This document shows, in pieces, positions 47,515 through 58,878 of a DNA stretch of 64,000 nucleotides. Below the pieces are notes generated by a model. The model was not told where the DNA came from and ran no database searches. It saw nothing but the letters and a program-made list of their open reading frames with translations. Position 1 is the first letter of the stretch. Every line of letters starts with the position of its first letter. Both the position numbers and the translations under genes were made by a program. This DNA comes from Pratylenchus scribneri (lineage: Eukaryota; Nematoda; Chromadorea; Rhabditida; Pratylenchidae): contig JAQSEB010000087.1 of NCBI GenBank assembly GCA_030063045.1, forward strand, positions 372,001 to 436,000, read 5' to 3'.

Positions 47515-47985
47515 TTTATTAAAATGATCAGCATTTCATAAGGATTTTTTTGACATATCATTTATCAAGATTTGATGTGATTTCGGCAATTTCATTTTAT
47601 TTGTTTCTTTTCTCCTATTATCTTTCTTCTTCTCTTGGCATTATGTTTAATTAAAATAAATTAATTTTATGTTTTTGCGAACCTATTTTTTTGGTTTTTT
47701 CCAGTTTTGCCATGGATTTTTGTGATATTATTAGATAATTAATGGTTTTCCTATTTGTTTGTGGTTTTTTTTTCAATTTTGCACAATTTTTTTTATTAAT
47801 ATGTGGCTTTTACATTTAAAATCTAAAAAAAACGAAATTTCTAAAATCACATCAAATCTTGACAAATGATATGTCAAAAAATCCTTATGAAATGCTGATC
47901 ATTTTAATACCAAACATGACCTAATTTGATTCAAAAATAAAAAAGTTATTTAATTTTAAAAAGTGACATTTTTCGAGCCACACCC
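47515..47985. repeat. Family J foldback, copy 2
   Basis: AAAATGATCAGCATTTCATA at the left and TATGAAATGCTGATCATTTT at the right are exact inverses. TCAAGATTTGATGTGATTT pairs with AAATCACATCAAATCTTGA. Upstream of the homeobox gene. Confidence 0.8.
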
Positions 47986-48010
47986 TGTATAACCCTCCTA
48001 GGAATCTTTT

Positions 48011-48028
48011 AAAGCGCGATAGCGCTTT
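48011..48028. repeat. Short GC-rich palindrome
   Basis: AAAGCGC, GATA loop, GCGCTTT. Lies 40 bp before the larger hairpin at 48066; the two may belong to one small insert. Confidence 0.7.
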
Positions 48029-48065
48029 CTTTCTACCCTTCCACGTATTCCTTCCGTCACCCCTT

Positions 48066-48096
48066 AAGAACCAGCGGGCTTGCCCCGCTGGTTCTT
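48066..48096. repeat. GC-rich hairpin followed by T-run
   Basis: AAGAACCAGCGGG, loop CTTGC, CCCGCTGGTTCTT, then TTTTT. All 13 positions pair. In a bacterium this would be called a rho-independent terminator. In this AT-rich eukaryotic setting it is the third GC-rich palindrome of the window. Confidence 0.9.
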
Positions 48097-48099
48097 TTT

Positions 48100-49056
48100 T
48101 TGTAATAAAAAATAAACAAAAATATTCATATCAAATTGTGTAAAAGCTAATATTCACAAGGGAAAATTGATTTTAATGTGCAAAATTTTAGTATTATAAT
48201 TTAATTTCATTATTTTTCATTAATTTATTTTACCCAAATTTTACCATTTATGATTATTTAAAAGAATTTCTTGGTGAATTTGAAGGGTAAAAATAGATTG
48301 TGTCAATCACATCAATGACAATTGAATTACTGCGTCTTATTCAATCAATTTCTTAAATTTTATGGGCCAATAAAAATTGTAATTTTTTTTAGGAATTTTT
48401 CATTATAATAAATAAAGTGAAAAAGATTATGAAGTTAATTTTTAGTTTTAGTTTTTAATAAAATTATTAATCAAATTATTATGGAAAATTGGCTTTAATA
48501 AAAATAAAACAAAATTCAAACTAAATAAAAAAACCATGAAAATCAAATTTTTATTCAATTTTCAAAAATAAATTTTGATAATCAAAAATAATATTTTATT
48601 AATTAATATTTCAATCAAATTCTTGGATTTTTTGTGCAAATTTAGCATTCATCTATTGTCTCCGGCAGTCAAATGATTCACCCACCCAAATCCAATTCCA
48701 TTCAATTTCTGAAGCAAATGGGAATGAGTGAATATTTCCTCTATGAAAATTGAACATTTGGGCCACATGTTTTTGAGTCAACCAATGGCAACTATTTGTA
48801 GAGAAAATAAAATTTATTACTTGCAAACTTTCTCTACCAATTGCTTCCCTCTTCTCTTGAATTAATCGGCTTGGCTTTTTATCGATTATTTTTATTTGCT
48901 TTTTCTAATCCGGAGACTTATTAATAAATAAATTCTTAAATTCAAATTTATTTTTGTATTTACCACTGATTTTTTCATATTACAAATTTCAGGTAAAAAT
49001 TTAAAATTGTGTATTTCCATTATTTTACATTACAAAGGATTAATTTCTGCAGCAAA
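48100..49056. other. Intergenic, upstream of the FLYWCH-like gene
   Basis: AT-rich, no gene or clear repeat. Divergent starts (homeobox leftward, FLYWCH-like rightward) mean promoters of both lie between 47436 and 49056. Confidence 0.4.
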
Positions 49057-52000
49057 ATGAATTTGGATAAAGGCTGCAAAAATATTTGTATTGATAATAA
49101 TGGTAAAATTGAAAATTTTAAATATTTTGCATTAAATATTATTAGGCAAGGAGGACGAGGAAGATGAAGATAAAGCACAAATTGAAGATGAAAAGGAGGA
49201 TGCAGATGTGATTGATGAAGGAAAAAATGAAGAAGATGATGAACCCGATTTCATGGATAATTCGGGCAAATGTTGGGAATTTGCCATCAAAATTGGGGAT
49301 GAAAAACATTTGAAGGAATGGTGCCAAAACAAAATGGGTGGAATGATTGTTGGAAAGGAGGAAAAATTGACTCGACAATTCCATTGCCAAATCAAACAAT
49401 GCCAATTCAAGGCAATTTTTCTGAAATCATGTTCAATTATTTATACACGAAATAAACACAACCATGAAATGGAAAATGCAAAAGATATTGGGCGAAGGAA
49501 GGAAGAAATAGTAATTCATTTTATTATATGTTTGTTTACTTTAATAATCTAATATTGGAATGCAGACTCACAAAAAAAATTAAAAAATAGATTACTAAAA
49601 AATAAAAACTTTCATAATTAAAATTTTAAAAAAAATAAATAAATAATTCAATAAATTTACTAAATTTTACCAGAGTGTATCTCTTCCATGTTCCATCAAA
49701 TATTAAAAATATGATTTTTAGGTAAAATCGCCATCCTCAGCACTTGCTCGAGATTATAATGATAAATTCGGCAAATCTTGGGCCTTTCATGCTCATATTG
49801 GCAAAAATATTACACGTGAAAAATTGCTCACCAAATTTGGATTTAGCTGCATTACAAAAAAACAAAAAACATTATATTTAAATTGCCGAAAGAGTAATTC
49901 AGATGATGGAGTCTGCCCTTTTGTTGGAATTTATTTGAAATCAAATGGATGTTTATATACGAGGGGAGAACATAAACACACGAAAAGAGGGGTATTTATT
50001 GGGAAAATTAGCAAAAGATACTAAATATTTATAGAAAACACCACAGAATATTGGCCAAGATTATATGGATAAATTTGGCAAAATTTGGAAATTTAACAAA
50101 GTGATTGGCAAAAACGTTAAACGTGAAATGTTACATAATAAATTTGGTTTTGCTAACATTATCACAACTGCAAAAGGATTGAATTTACATTGTGGAAAGA
50201 GAACGTCTAATGCAAAGTGCAAATTTGCGGGAATTTATTTGAACTCAAATGGATGTTTATATACAAGAGGAAAACACAATCATACACATTTACAAAAGGT
50301 CGGTACAATTACAATATCTTTCTATTTTTTTTCCAAACTCAATATGTACACAATACTAACTAATATTGGGCTCAGGGTGACCCAATGGTCTGACCAAAAA
50401 TGCGGCATGGAGCACAAAAAATGCGGGAAAAATGAGTAAAAAAGTATCAAAAATGCGGCAAAAATGCGGCATTTTTTAAAACGTTTAAAATTCAATAAAA
50501 ATTCATTTAAAAACATTTATTCTGCATATTTTTCCATTGTTTTAACTTTCTTAAGCAATTCGGGATTGTAAATAAAAAGATTATAGGCTTGTTGACAATT
50601 GAAATCAGTGAATTTTATAGAGACACGAGAATTAAGTAATTTAATTTTCATTTTGTTTCGTTCATCGGTTTTTACATTTTTGACCACGGAAAAAATAGAT
50701 TCGCAAAAAGCGTTAGATGAAAAGATTGACAATAATTTAGAAACAAGAATTTTTAGATGGATAAAATTTGAGTCTTTTATCCAAAATGGCCGCGCAGAGA
50801 AAAATTAGTCTCAAAAATTGCCGCGCAGCGAAAAATTCTGACCAAAAATGGCCGCGCAGCGAAAAATTTTAGCATTTTTGGAAAAAATTTATGAAATTTA
50901 AATGATTTTCTGTAAAAATTACAAATTGCGGCAAAATACGGCAACAGTAAAAAATGCGGAAAAAATGCGGCGAGAGGTTCGAAAATGCGGCAAATGCCGC
51001 ATTTTCGCGGCAATTGGGTCACCCTGATTGGGCTGTCCATAGTTCTGTGTTCTGTCTTCAAAAATAAAATAGAAAAAAATTTTTCATATATATGAGTAAT
51101 TTATTTTTTACAAATATTTTTTTATAAACTTGTGATTTTTATTTGCTTCTTGGATTTTTATAGAAAATATTTCTATTTAAGAATATTATTGTTATGGGGG
51201 AATTGACAACTGTTCCCCTCTGGGTCCAAAAAGCTTCTCTGGGATTATAAAACCTATCCCAATTCCCCAATCAGTGTTCATTCGCCCCGATCGGCCCTGG
51301 GTTAGTTGGACTTGGGCAACCCAGCTTCCCAAAGGCCCGGCCGTGGGCCAGCCGCCCCAATTCCCAATATTCGCCAAAATAATTGTGATTTCTATCCGGA
51401 TAAAATGATGTTAATATTCCAATCGACCAAAATGCTTCAAATTCTAACCGAACCGTACCCGCTATACTACATGGAGGTCCTAGGCGGATATGGGGTTCGA
51501 TGGGCTAATATCGAACTGGACAGTCCCCATACTGTCCACAGGCACTGAGCCTGCCCCAAACAACAGCCGAACCTAACATGGCGATCTTCGGAGGCTTGAA
51601 CAACAACAAAATTTTGGTTAACAGTCAAATGCCAACAATTGCGGCAAACAACATTGAGAGCCTGGCCAAATGAATCATCGCCAAACAATGAATCGACACC
51701 TTTGGCATTGATCTTCATTGTCTTTTTGCAAGTTCAATCTCGGCGTTGCAATATCGTTGATCGGCAAGTTAAAGTGGGAAAAACAGTTTGAAAATTCTCT
51801 GATGTGGAGAAGCTGTTAAAAATCGGATGAATTTGAATATGATTGATTGATAAATTGCTTGAAGACATGATGAATATTCTCTAATCCATTGACCTAGATG
51901 ATTTGATTTCGGCAAAGAAGATTTGACAAAAACAGATTGAAGGATATAATTTTTTTCGTTGAGATGATTGAAGTGACAATTGACATAAAATGAGTTGGGC

Positions 52001-53904
52001 AACATCAAACAATAACTATTTCACATGGGCCGTACAACTTTCCCCTTTCGGCATTGAGCAAAAACTAAGGTTGGAAAGCTATGTTGGCAAAACGGGAACA
52101 GCAAATTTTTCCTGGGATCAAAAAAAGGCTCGGCAATTAATCAAAGAAGCTGTGGGAGCAAAACAAAAGCTGTGGGAGCAAAGAAGAAAGGCTGAGGGAG
52201 CCATTCGAAGAAGAAAAACAAATCCTGCCAAGAAAATGAAGCCCATCGAGATTGAACAATTGTCTTGAAAAGTTGAATTGTTTGTCGGGTATTGCTGAAC
52301 GGATGACTAGGCCAAATTAATTTGAAAGAGACTTGAATTGATTCGATGAATTAGCCAATAAAAAGCGGAAGACGAGAAGAAGGCCGATGAATGATAGAAA
52401 CAATCCAATGAGGCGAATTTTGTCTTGTCTTTTCAAATTGATCTTTTGCTGGATTGAGAATATTTGGCCGATATTATTGTTAACCTTGCTTGTGAATTGG
52501 AAGAGGATTGGTGACGGACGTAGCATTTGAGGAAGCATCGATGTGAAGAGGAATGGCGTAAAACAAATGGCGGTGAAAGACTTTGAAATTTGAATAAATG
52601 TTGAAGGAATGGCGAAGGATGAAGAAGAAGAGCGGCGAACACAAAAATTAACTACCACAAAATTGTTGTCCATCCTGCAAATGAATGGAACAGCTGGCAA
52701 GCGGACTGGAGGCTTTCTCAATTTCACTCCAATCCGAGCAAAAGGACAACAATGGAATGAGAAGATAACAATTGGCCCCAATGGAATGAAGGAAAAGATT
52801 GGATGAACAAAACACAAAAAGATCATTTTGATTTATTCATTCATTTCATTTTTGTATTTTGGTTGCGCGAGGGCGCGCAAGTTTAGGGGAGACGAATGTT
52901 ATGGGGGAATTGACAACTGTTCCCCTCTGGGTCCAAAAAGCTTCTCTGGGATTATAAAACCTATCCCAATTCCCCAATCAGTGTTCATTCGCCCCGATCG
53001 GCCCTGGGTTAGTTGGACTTGGGCAACCCAGCTTCCCAAAGGCCCGGCCGTGGGCCAGCCGCCCCAATTCCCAATATTCGCCAAAATAATTGTGATTTCT
53101 ATCCGGATAAAATGATGTTAATATTCCAATCGACCAAAATGCTTCAAATTCTAACCGAACCGTACCCGCTATACTACAATTATTTAATTTAAAAAATATT
53201 TAAAAATTGGCCAAAATAATTATGTTAATTCTCCCTACATTCATACATACATACATATACCTTATACCCATTTGGATAGAGCTGGTCAAGACAAGACGCA
53301 TTGAATTTTATATAATTTATTCATAGTTTGGGCAAAATTAAAGGGTAAAAACGATTTAAACCAATTTTGGGGTTTCTGTTCCAAAATTAAATAAAAGTTG
53401 GTTAAAGTTGTGCCAAAACATAAGCAAATGATGCACCTTAAGGAGATTTCGATTCAATAAAAGGCTTATAGGTCTAGATATTAAACATTTGAACCACTAT
53501 AACTTTTTTCGTCAATTTGAATATTTTTCAATAAATTAAATATTTTCTTTTTTTTTGTGTGAACGCTGATTGGAAAGAAATTCGGGAAAATTTTTAAACT
53601 TTTTAACAACCACTGTTTAATCTCTATTTTCTACTAAAAGAATTCTAAACCGAATGTTGGCGATGATTATGTGGATCGTCATGGCAAAACGTGGACTTTT
53701 CATGCGAAAATTGGCAAACACATCACAGATGAGATTTGGCACAACAAATTTGGATTTCCAACAATTCGCCAGAAGCAACGAACATTGAATCTGTATTGTC
53801 AAAAGGAAGCAACTGGTGGAAAATGTCCATTGTCGGGAATTTATTTAAAATCAAATGGATGTTTATATATTCGAGGAATAAAACATGAACACAAAAATAA
53901 TTGA
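49057..53904 (+). CDS. Four-finger FLYWCH-like zinc-finger protein
   Basis: Exons 49057-49102, 49146-49510, 49722-49991, 50035-50298 and 53641-53904 join in phase to 402 residues. After an acidic N-terminus (Glu/Asp-rich to about residue 55) there are four copies of one domain, roughly one per exon: a G K x W x F opening (GKSWAFHAHIGKNI, GKIWKFNKVIGKNV, GKTWTFHAKIGKHI), a Cys pair (LNCRKSNSDDGVCPF, LHCGKRTSNAKCKF, LYCQKEATGGKCPL), then GIYLKSNGCLYTRG and a final HxH (HKH, HNH, HEH). Cys-Cys-His-x-His spacing fits the FLYWCH/WRKY-GCM1 fold, a DNA- or RNA-binding zinc domain; the first copy is the most diverged (FHCQIKQCQF..NKHNH). The last intron (3.3 kb) contains an hAT remnant and a complete LTR element. 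The near-identical third blocks suggest recent exon duplication. Family naming is from pattern only. Confidence 0.72.
50373..51026. mobile_element. Decayed hAT element with transposase remnant
   Basis: 654 bp; ends CAGGGTGACCCAAT and ATTGGGTCACCCTG, exact 8-bp flanks ATTGGGCT (50365-50372 and 51027-51034). On the minus strand 50517-50732 reads SNAFCESIFSVVKNVKTDER, then KFTDFNCQQAYNLFIYNPEL: the N..ER.FS..K...T..RN end of hAT transposases (dimerisation region). The rest is repeats with GCGCAGCGAAAAATT, shared with 39101. Not autonomous. It lies in the FLYWCH-like gene's last intron. Confidence 0.85.
51190..51471. repeat. 5' LTR
   Basis: TG...CA bounded direct repeat, same sequence as 52897-53178. 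Contains GGATTATAAAACC, a possible TATA-type promoter, about 55 bp from its start. Confidence 0.92.
52897..53178. repeat. 3' LTR
   Basis: Direct repeat of 51190-51471, with no difference seen on reading. Preceded by a purine-rich tract and followed by the ATTAT target duplication. Confidence 0.92.
53240..53540. repeat. Family C MITE, last FLYWCH intron
   Basis: Has CCATTTGGATAGAGCTGGTC and right-end AACCACTATAACTTTTTTCG, the usual family C ends, but the arms are degenerate. Confidence 0.5.
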
Positions 53905-54287
53905 ATCAATTAAAAATGCACAGCACAAATTATTTTTATGTTTTATTTTTTAAATTATTTTTATGCATCTAATTTTTAATAAATCCGATATACCACCCCA
54001 TTTATAGTAGAATAAATTTTTGTTTTCCGAGATTAATTTCCGAATTTAAATTGTTAATATCAAGTTTACAATTTTCTTCAAAATTATTAGAAAAAATTGT
54101 AGATATTCTCTTCCTAATTTCCCTACTATTATTTAGTAAATCCAGCCCTAAATCTCTTATGATGCACGGACCATATTAAATTAGATTATAACCACTTAAA
54201 AATTCAATTTATGTACCAGCTCTGCCAATAGAAAAAACAATATAATATCGGATTTTGCCAAAAATCCGATACTCGATATCCGATACG

Positions 54288-56824
54288 CCATAAATTTGCA
54301 TTTTTTTCTAGGCTTTCAAAAATTTTTAGTCCTATGCCACCTAGGCCAAAAATTTGCATATTTTTCTAGGCTTTCAAAAATTTTTTCTCCCCAACCACCT
54401 AAGCCAAAAATTTGAATTTTTTTCTAGGCTTTCAAAAATTTTTAGTCCTTTGCCACCTAGGCCATAAATTTGCATTTTTTTTAGGCTTTCAAAAATTTTT
54501 TCTCCCCAACCACCTAAGCCAAAAATTTGCATTTTTTTCTAGGCTTTCAAAAATTTTTAGACCTTTGCCTCCTAAGCCAAAAATTTGCATTTTTTTCTAG
54601 GCTTTCAAAAATTTTTTCTCCCCAACCACCTAAGCCAAAAATTTGCATTTTTTTCTAGGCTTTAATTTTTTCTCCCCAACCACCTAAGCCAAAAATTTGC
54701 ATTTTTTTCTTGGCTTTCAAAAATTTTTTCTCCCCAACCACCTAAGCCAAAAATTTGAATTTTTTTCTTGGCTTTCAAAAATTTTTTCTCCCCAACCACC
54801 TAAGCCAAAAATTTGAATTTTTTTCTTGGCTTTCAAAAATTTTTTCTCCCCAACCACCTAAGCCAAAAATTTGCATTTTTTTCTTGGCTTTCAAAAATTT
54901 TTAGACCTTTGCCACCTAGGCAAAAAATTTGCATATTTTTCTAGGCTTTCAAAAATTTTTAGACCTTTGCCTCCTAAGCCAAAAATTTGCATTTTTTTCT
55001 AGGCTTTCAAAAATTTTTTCTCCCCAACCACCTAAGCCAAAAATTTGCATTTTTTTCTAGGCTTTAATTTTTTCTCCCCAACCACCTAAGCCAAAAATTT
55101 GCATTTTTTTCTTGGCTTTCAAAAATTTTTTCTCCCCAACCACCTAAGCCAAAAATTTGAATTTTTTTCTTGGCTTTCAAAAATTTTTTCTCCCCAACCA
55201 CCTAAGCCAAAAATTTGAATTTTTTTCTTGGCTTTCAAAAATTTTTTCTCCCCAACCACCTAAGCCAAAAATTTGCATTTTTTTCTTGGCTTTCAAAAAT
55301 TTTTAGACCTTTGCCACCTAGGCCATAAATTTGCATATTTTTCTAGGCTTTCAAAAATTTTTTCTCCCCAACCACCTAAGCCAAAAATTTGAATTTTTTT
55401 CTAGGCTTTCAAAAATTTTTAGTCCTTTGCCACCTAGGCCATAAATTTGCATTTTTTTCTTGGCTTTCAAAAATTTTTAGACCTTTGCCACCTAGGCCAA
55501 AAATTTGCATTTTTTTCTTGGCTTTCAAAAATTTTTAGACCTTTGCCACCTAGGCCATAAATTTGCATTTTTTTCTTGGCTTTCAAAAATTTTTAGTCCT
55601 TTGCCACCTAGGCCATAAATTTGCATTTTTTTCTTGGCTTTCAAAAATTTTTAGACCTTTGCCACCTAGGCCAAAAATTTGCATTTTTTTCTTGGCTTTC
55701 AAAAATTTTTAGTCCTTTGCCACCTAGGCCATAAATTTGCATTTTTTTCTTGGCTTTCAAAAATTTTTAGACCTTTGCCACCTAGGCCAAAAATTTGCAT
55801 ATTTTTCTAGGCTTTCAAAAATTTTTTCTCCCCAACCACCTAAGCCAAAAATTTGAATTTTTTTCTAGGCTTTCAAAAATTTTTAGTCCTTTGCCACCTA
55901 GGCCATAAATTTGCATTTTTTTAGGCTTTCAAAAATTTTTTCTCCCCAACTAAGCCAAAAATTTGCATATTTTTCTAGGCTTTCAAAAATTTTTTCTCCC
56001 CAACCACCTTAGCCAAAAATTTGAATTTTTTTCTAGGCTTTCAAAAATTTTTAGTCCTTTGCCACCTAGGCCATAAATTTGCATATTTTTCTAGGCTTTC
56101 AAAAATTTTTTCTCCCCAACCACCTAAGCCAAAAATTTGAATTTTTTTCTAGGCTTTCAAAAATTTTTAGTCCTTTGCCACCTAGGCCATAAATTTGCAT
56201 TTTTTTCTTGGCTTTCAAAAATTTTTAGACCTTTGCCACCTAGGCCAAAAATTTGCATTTTTTTCTTGGCTTTCAAAAATTTTTAGACCTTTGCCACCTA
56301 GGCCATAAATTTGCATTTTTTTCTTGGCTTTCAAAAATTTTTAGTCCTTTGCCACCTAGGCCATAAATTTGCATTTTTTTCTTGGCTTTCAAAAATTTTT
56401 AGACCTTTGCCACCTAGGCCAAAAATTTGCATTTTTTTCTTGGCTTTCAAAAATTTTTAGTCCTTTGCCACCTAGGCCATAAATTTGCATTTTTTTCTTG
56501 GCTTTCAAAAATTTTTAGACCTTTGCCACCTAGGCCAAAAATTTGCATATTTTTCTAGGCTTTCAAAAATTTTTTCTCCCCAACCACCTAAGCCAAAAAT
56601 TTGAATTTTTTTCTAGGCTTTCAAAAATTTTTAGTCCTTTGCCACCTAGGCCATAAATTTGCATTTTTTTAGGCTTTCAAAAATTTTTTCTCCCCAACTA
56701 AGCCAAAAATTTGCATATTTTTCTAGGCTTTCAAAAATTTTTTCTCCCCAACCACCTTAGCCAAAAATTTGCATATTTTTCTAGGCTTTCAAAAATTTTT
56801 AGTCCTTTGCCACCTAGGCCAAAA
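54288..56824. repeat. Satellite array, about 58-bp unit
   Basis: More than forty tandem copies of a unit like TTTGCATTTTTTTCTAGGCT, TTCAAAAATTTTT, then either AGTCCTTTGCCACCTAGGCC or CTCCCCAACCACCTAAGCC. Two monomer types alternate irregularly. A longer block repeats: GGCCATAAATTTGCATTTTT at 55901 recurs at 56649 with the same neighbours (about 748 bp), and GCTTTAATTTTTTCTCCCC at about 54660 recurs about 400 bp later. Open frames within it are repeat artefacts. Confidence 0.95.
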
Positions 56825-57448
56825 GGTAATCCTTCGGAATTGCGGTCCCAAAAAAATTTTTTTTTGAATTTTTCAAAAATTGTTTTTCTGGGGTTTTCAA
56901 GGGTGTAGAACACGAATTTGGCATCCATTTTGTCATATCTTGCCATCTTGGTAAGATAATGCCGACTTTTACCAAGAAAATGTCAAGGGGGAACAAGGTC
57001 AATTTTCAAAATATTTTTAATATAGCCATATTCATTCAACGCAGCTCAACGAGCTGAATCTAATGGTACAATTTTTATTCTAAAATATTGCGCTTCGCGC
57101 AAGTTATGACCAAAAGAAAAATTTATCTTGGTAAGGTATTAAGACCTATAATTTTAAGCGAAACGCAATATTTTAGAATAAAAATGGTACCATTAGATTC
57201 AGCTCGTTGAGCTGCGTTGAATGAGCTATAATATGGCTATATTAAAAATATTTTGAAAATTGACCTTGTTCCCCTTGACATTTTCTTGGTAAAAGTCGGC
57301 ATTATCTTACCAAGATGGCAAGATATGAGAAAATGGATGCCAAATTCGTGTTCTACACCCTAGAAAACCCCCAGAAAATAATTTTCGAAAAATTTTTTAA
57401 AAAAATCCAAAAAAAAAAATTTTGGGACCGCAATTCCGAAGGATTACC
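56825..57448. mobile_element. Family G foldback, copy 2, inserted in the satellite
   Basis: 624 bp, ends GGTAATCCTTCGGAATTGCG and CGCAATTCCGAAGGATTACC, exact inverses. Flanked by GGCCAAAA (56817-56824, 57449-57456), which is satellite sequence. The arms match copy 1 at 16046 (GGTACCATT, GGGGGAACAAGG/CCTTGTTCCCC). Confidence 0.93.
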
Positions 57449-57585
57449 GGCCAAAAATTTGCATTTTTTTCTATGCTTTCAAAAATTTTTAGACCTTTGC
57501 CACCTAGGCCAAAAATTTGCATTTTTTTCTAGGCTTTAATTTTTTCTCCCCAACCACCTAAGCCAAAAATTTGCATTTTTTTCAA
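57449..57585. repeat. Satellite remainder after the family G insertion
   Basis: About two and a half more units of the 58-bp satellite, ending before the atlastin-like exons. Confidence 0.9.
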
Positions 57586-57663
57586 ATATGCATCGGCTTT
57601 AATTTTATAGAAATCGTTTACCCTTTTTCTATCATTCTTCACTTTTCTTTAATTTGAATTCAG

Positions 57664-58878
57664 CAGGCAACTGCAGAGGCAAACCATCAAATTGCAAAAA
57701 CACATGCTTTGGAATTGTACACTAAATTAATGGAAGAAGCTCGTCATTAAATATTTTAACATTTTTTAATTTATTTTTTTTTTAGAATTTGGAAGAACCG
57801 AAAGCACGGAATGAGACAGAATTGGTCAGTGGAAATTAAGTAAAAATTAATTCCCCATTAATAGGTGGAATTGAGCAAACAATGTGAAAATATTACAATT
57901 GAACATTTTATGGAGGCGAAAAAATTGGGCGAAGCCAAATTGACAGAAGAATTCCTCCGAACACTTCGTCAACAAATTAAAGTAATTCTGAGAAAAATTA
58001 AATTTCGAGCAATAAAATAATATAAAAAATTTAGCAAAAAATCGAAAAAAATTTAATAACGATTTTTTTGAAATTTATAATTTTTTTTTCATGGAAATTC
58101 CAATTATTGGATGAATTCGAATTAATCAGGGAGAAATTGCTTTCCTCGATGTTAATACAATTTAAAAGCTAGAAAATTTTAAGATCGATTTTTTTAATTA
58201 AAAATTCTAAATTTAAAAAAATAATGAATTAAAATTTATAAACCAATGTCTTAACTTTTGTAAAATTACGGTTCATCGGTAATATCTTTTTTGACCTAAT
58301 TTAATATATCCAAATTTATATTATTGAATTATAAAATTTCACGATACTTAATAGTTAATTTAATTAATATTTCTATCCCAAAGATAAAAATATTTTTCTA
58401 AATTATATGCAAGTTTCGCACAATATTTTATTCTAATTAAAATTTAGCAAATGTACAAACAATTGGTCATAGTGTATCGATCCAAGGTTGCAAAAATAGA
58501 GTCCGAGCGAAGGGAACGCGAAATGAAAGAAGAAATGAACAAAATGATACAGAAAATCGACTCATTACGGAATGATAGCGAGGCAAATCGAGTGGAAATT
58601 GCCAAAATGACAAAAGAATTGGAGGTGAAAAATTAGAAATTCGAAAATATTAAATAATAAAAAATGAATAAAAAATTTTTGTAAATTTAAAGTTGACAAA
58701 AGCCGAAACTGCCAAGGCAATGGCCGAAGCAAAACGGACCAAAATAGAATTGGAAAATGCGCAAGCCGAATTGAACCGTGAAAAGAATGGATTTTGGACA
58801 AAGCTGGCCAATACCATTGGGGAAATCATTATTGGTGGTGTGAATAAATTGATAAGAAAATTGTCAACGGGATTTTGA
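57664..58878 (+). pseudogene. Atlastin/GBP-like middle region without GTPase domain
   Basis: Exons about 57664-57750, 57786-57824, 57865-57981, 58448-58624 and 58693-58878. Atlastins are ER-membrane GTPases that fuse tubules. Matches: ATAEANHQIAKTHALELYTK (human ATAEANNLAAVA.A.D.YNK), and HFMEAKKLGEAKLTEEFLRT, LRQQIKQMYKQLVIV (RGVKKMGGEEF..YLQQLESEIDELYIQY), the three-helix middle domain. After it comes a charged coiled coil (ESERREREMKEEMNKMIQKI, AKAMAEAKRTKIELENAQAE) and an end, WTKLANTIGEIIIGGVNKLI, in place of the usual two membrane helices. No GTPase exons lie upstream: a satellite array and another gene occupy that space. Exon 1 meets a TAA at 57748 without a clean donor, while the later exons join in phase 0. 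Probably a truncated duplicate, though a shortened expressed gene is possible. Confidence 0.6.

Larger units (their letters stand above)
51190..53178. mobile_element. LTR retroelement, intact LTRs, no pol
   Basis: Two direct 282-bp LTRs (51190-51471, 52897-53178) appear identical by eye. Each begins TGTTATGGGG and ends ATACTACA. Target duplication ATTAT flanks the whole (51185-51189, 53179-53183). TGGAGGTCC directly after the left LTR suits a primer-binding site, and AGGGGAGACGAA before the right LTR suits a polypurine tract. The 1425-bp interior lacks reverse transcriptase, integrase or protease motifs. It has only short frames, including one at 51990-52268 (+) rich in Lys/Arg, and a hydrophobic run near 52450-52500 (+). 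A non-autonomous, recently moved element. Confidence 0.92.

Noticed and set aside
48066..48100. Bacterial rho-independent terminator
   Set aside because: The hairpin fits by sequence, but the surroundings are eukaryotic genes with introns and there is no bacterial gene nearby.
52317..52826. 169-codon minus-strand frame inside the LTR element
   Set aside because: Antisense to the element, very Phe/Ser-rich, no recognisable domain; more likely a shadow of the plus-strand interior.
54400..57540. Open frames reading FSRLSKIF- or FLGFQKF-type repeats
   Set aside because: They follow the satellite unit on both strands and have no splice or start context.
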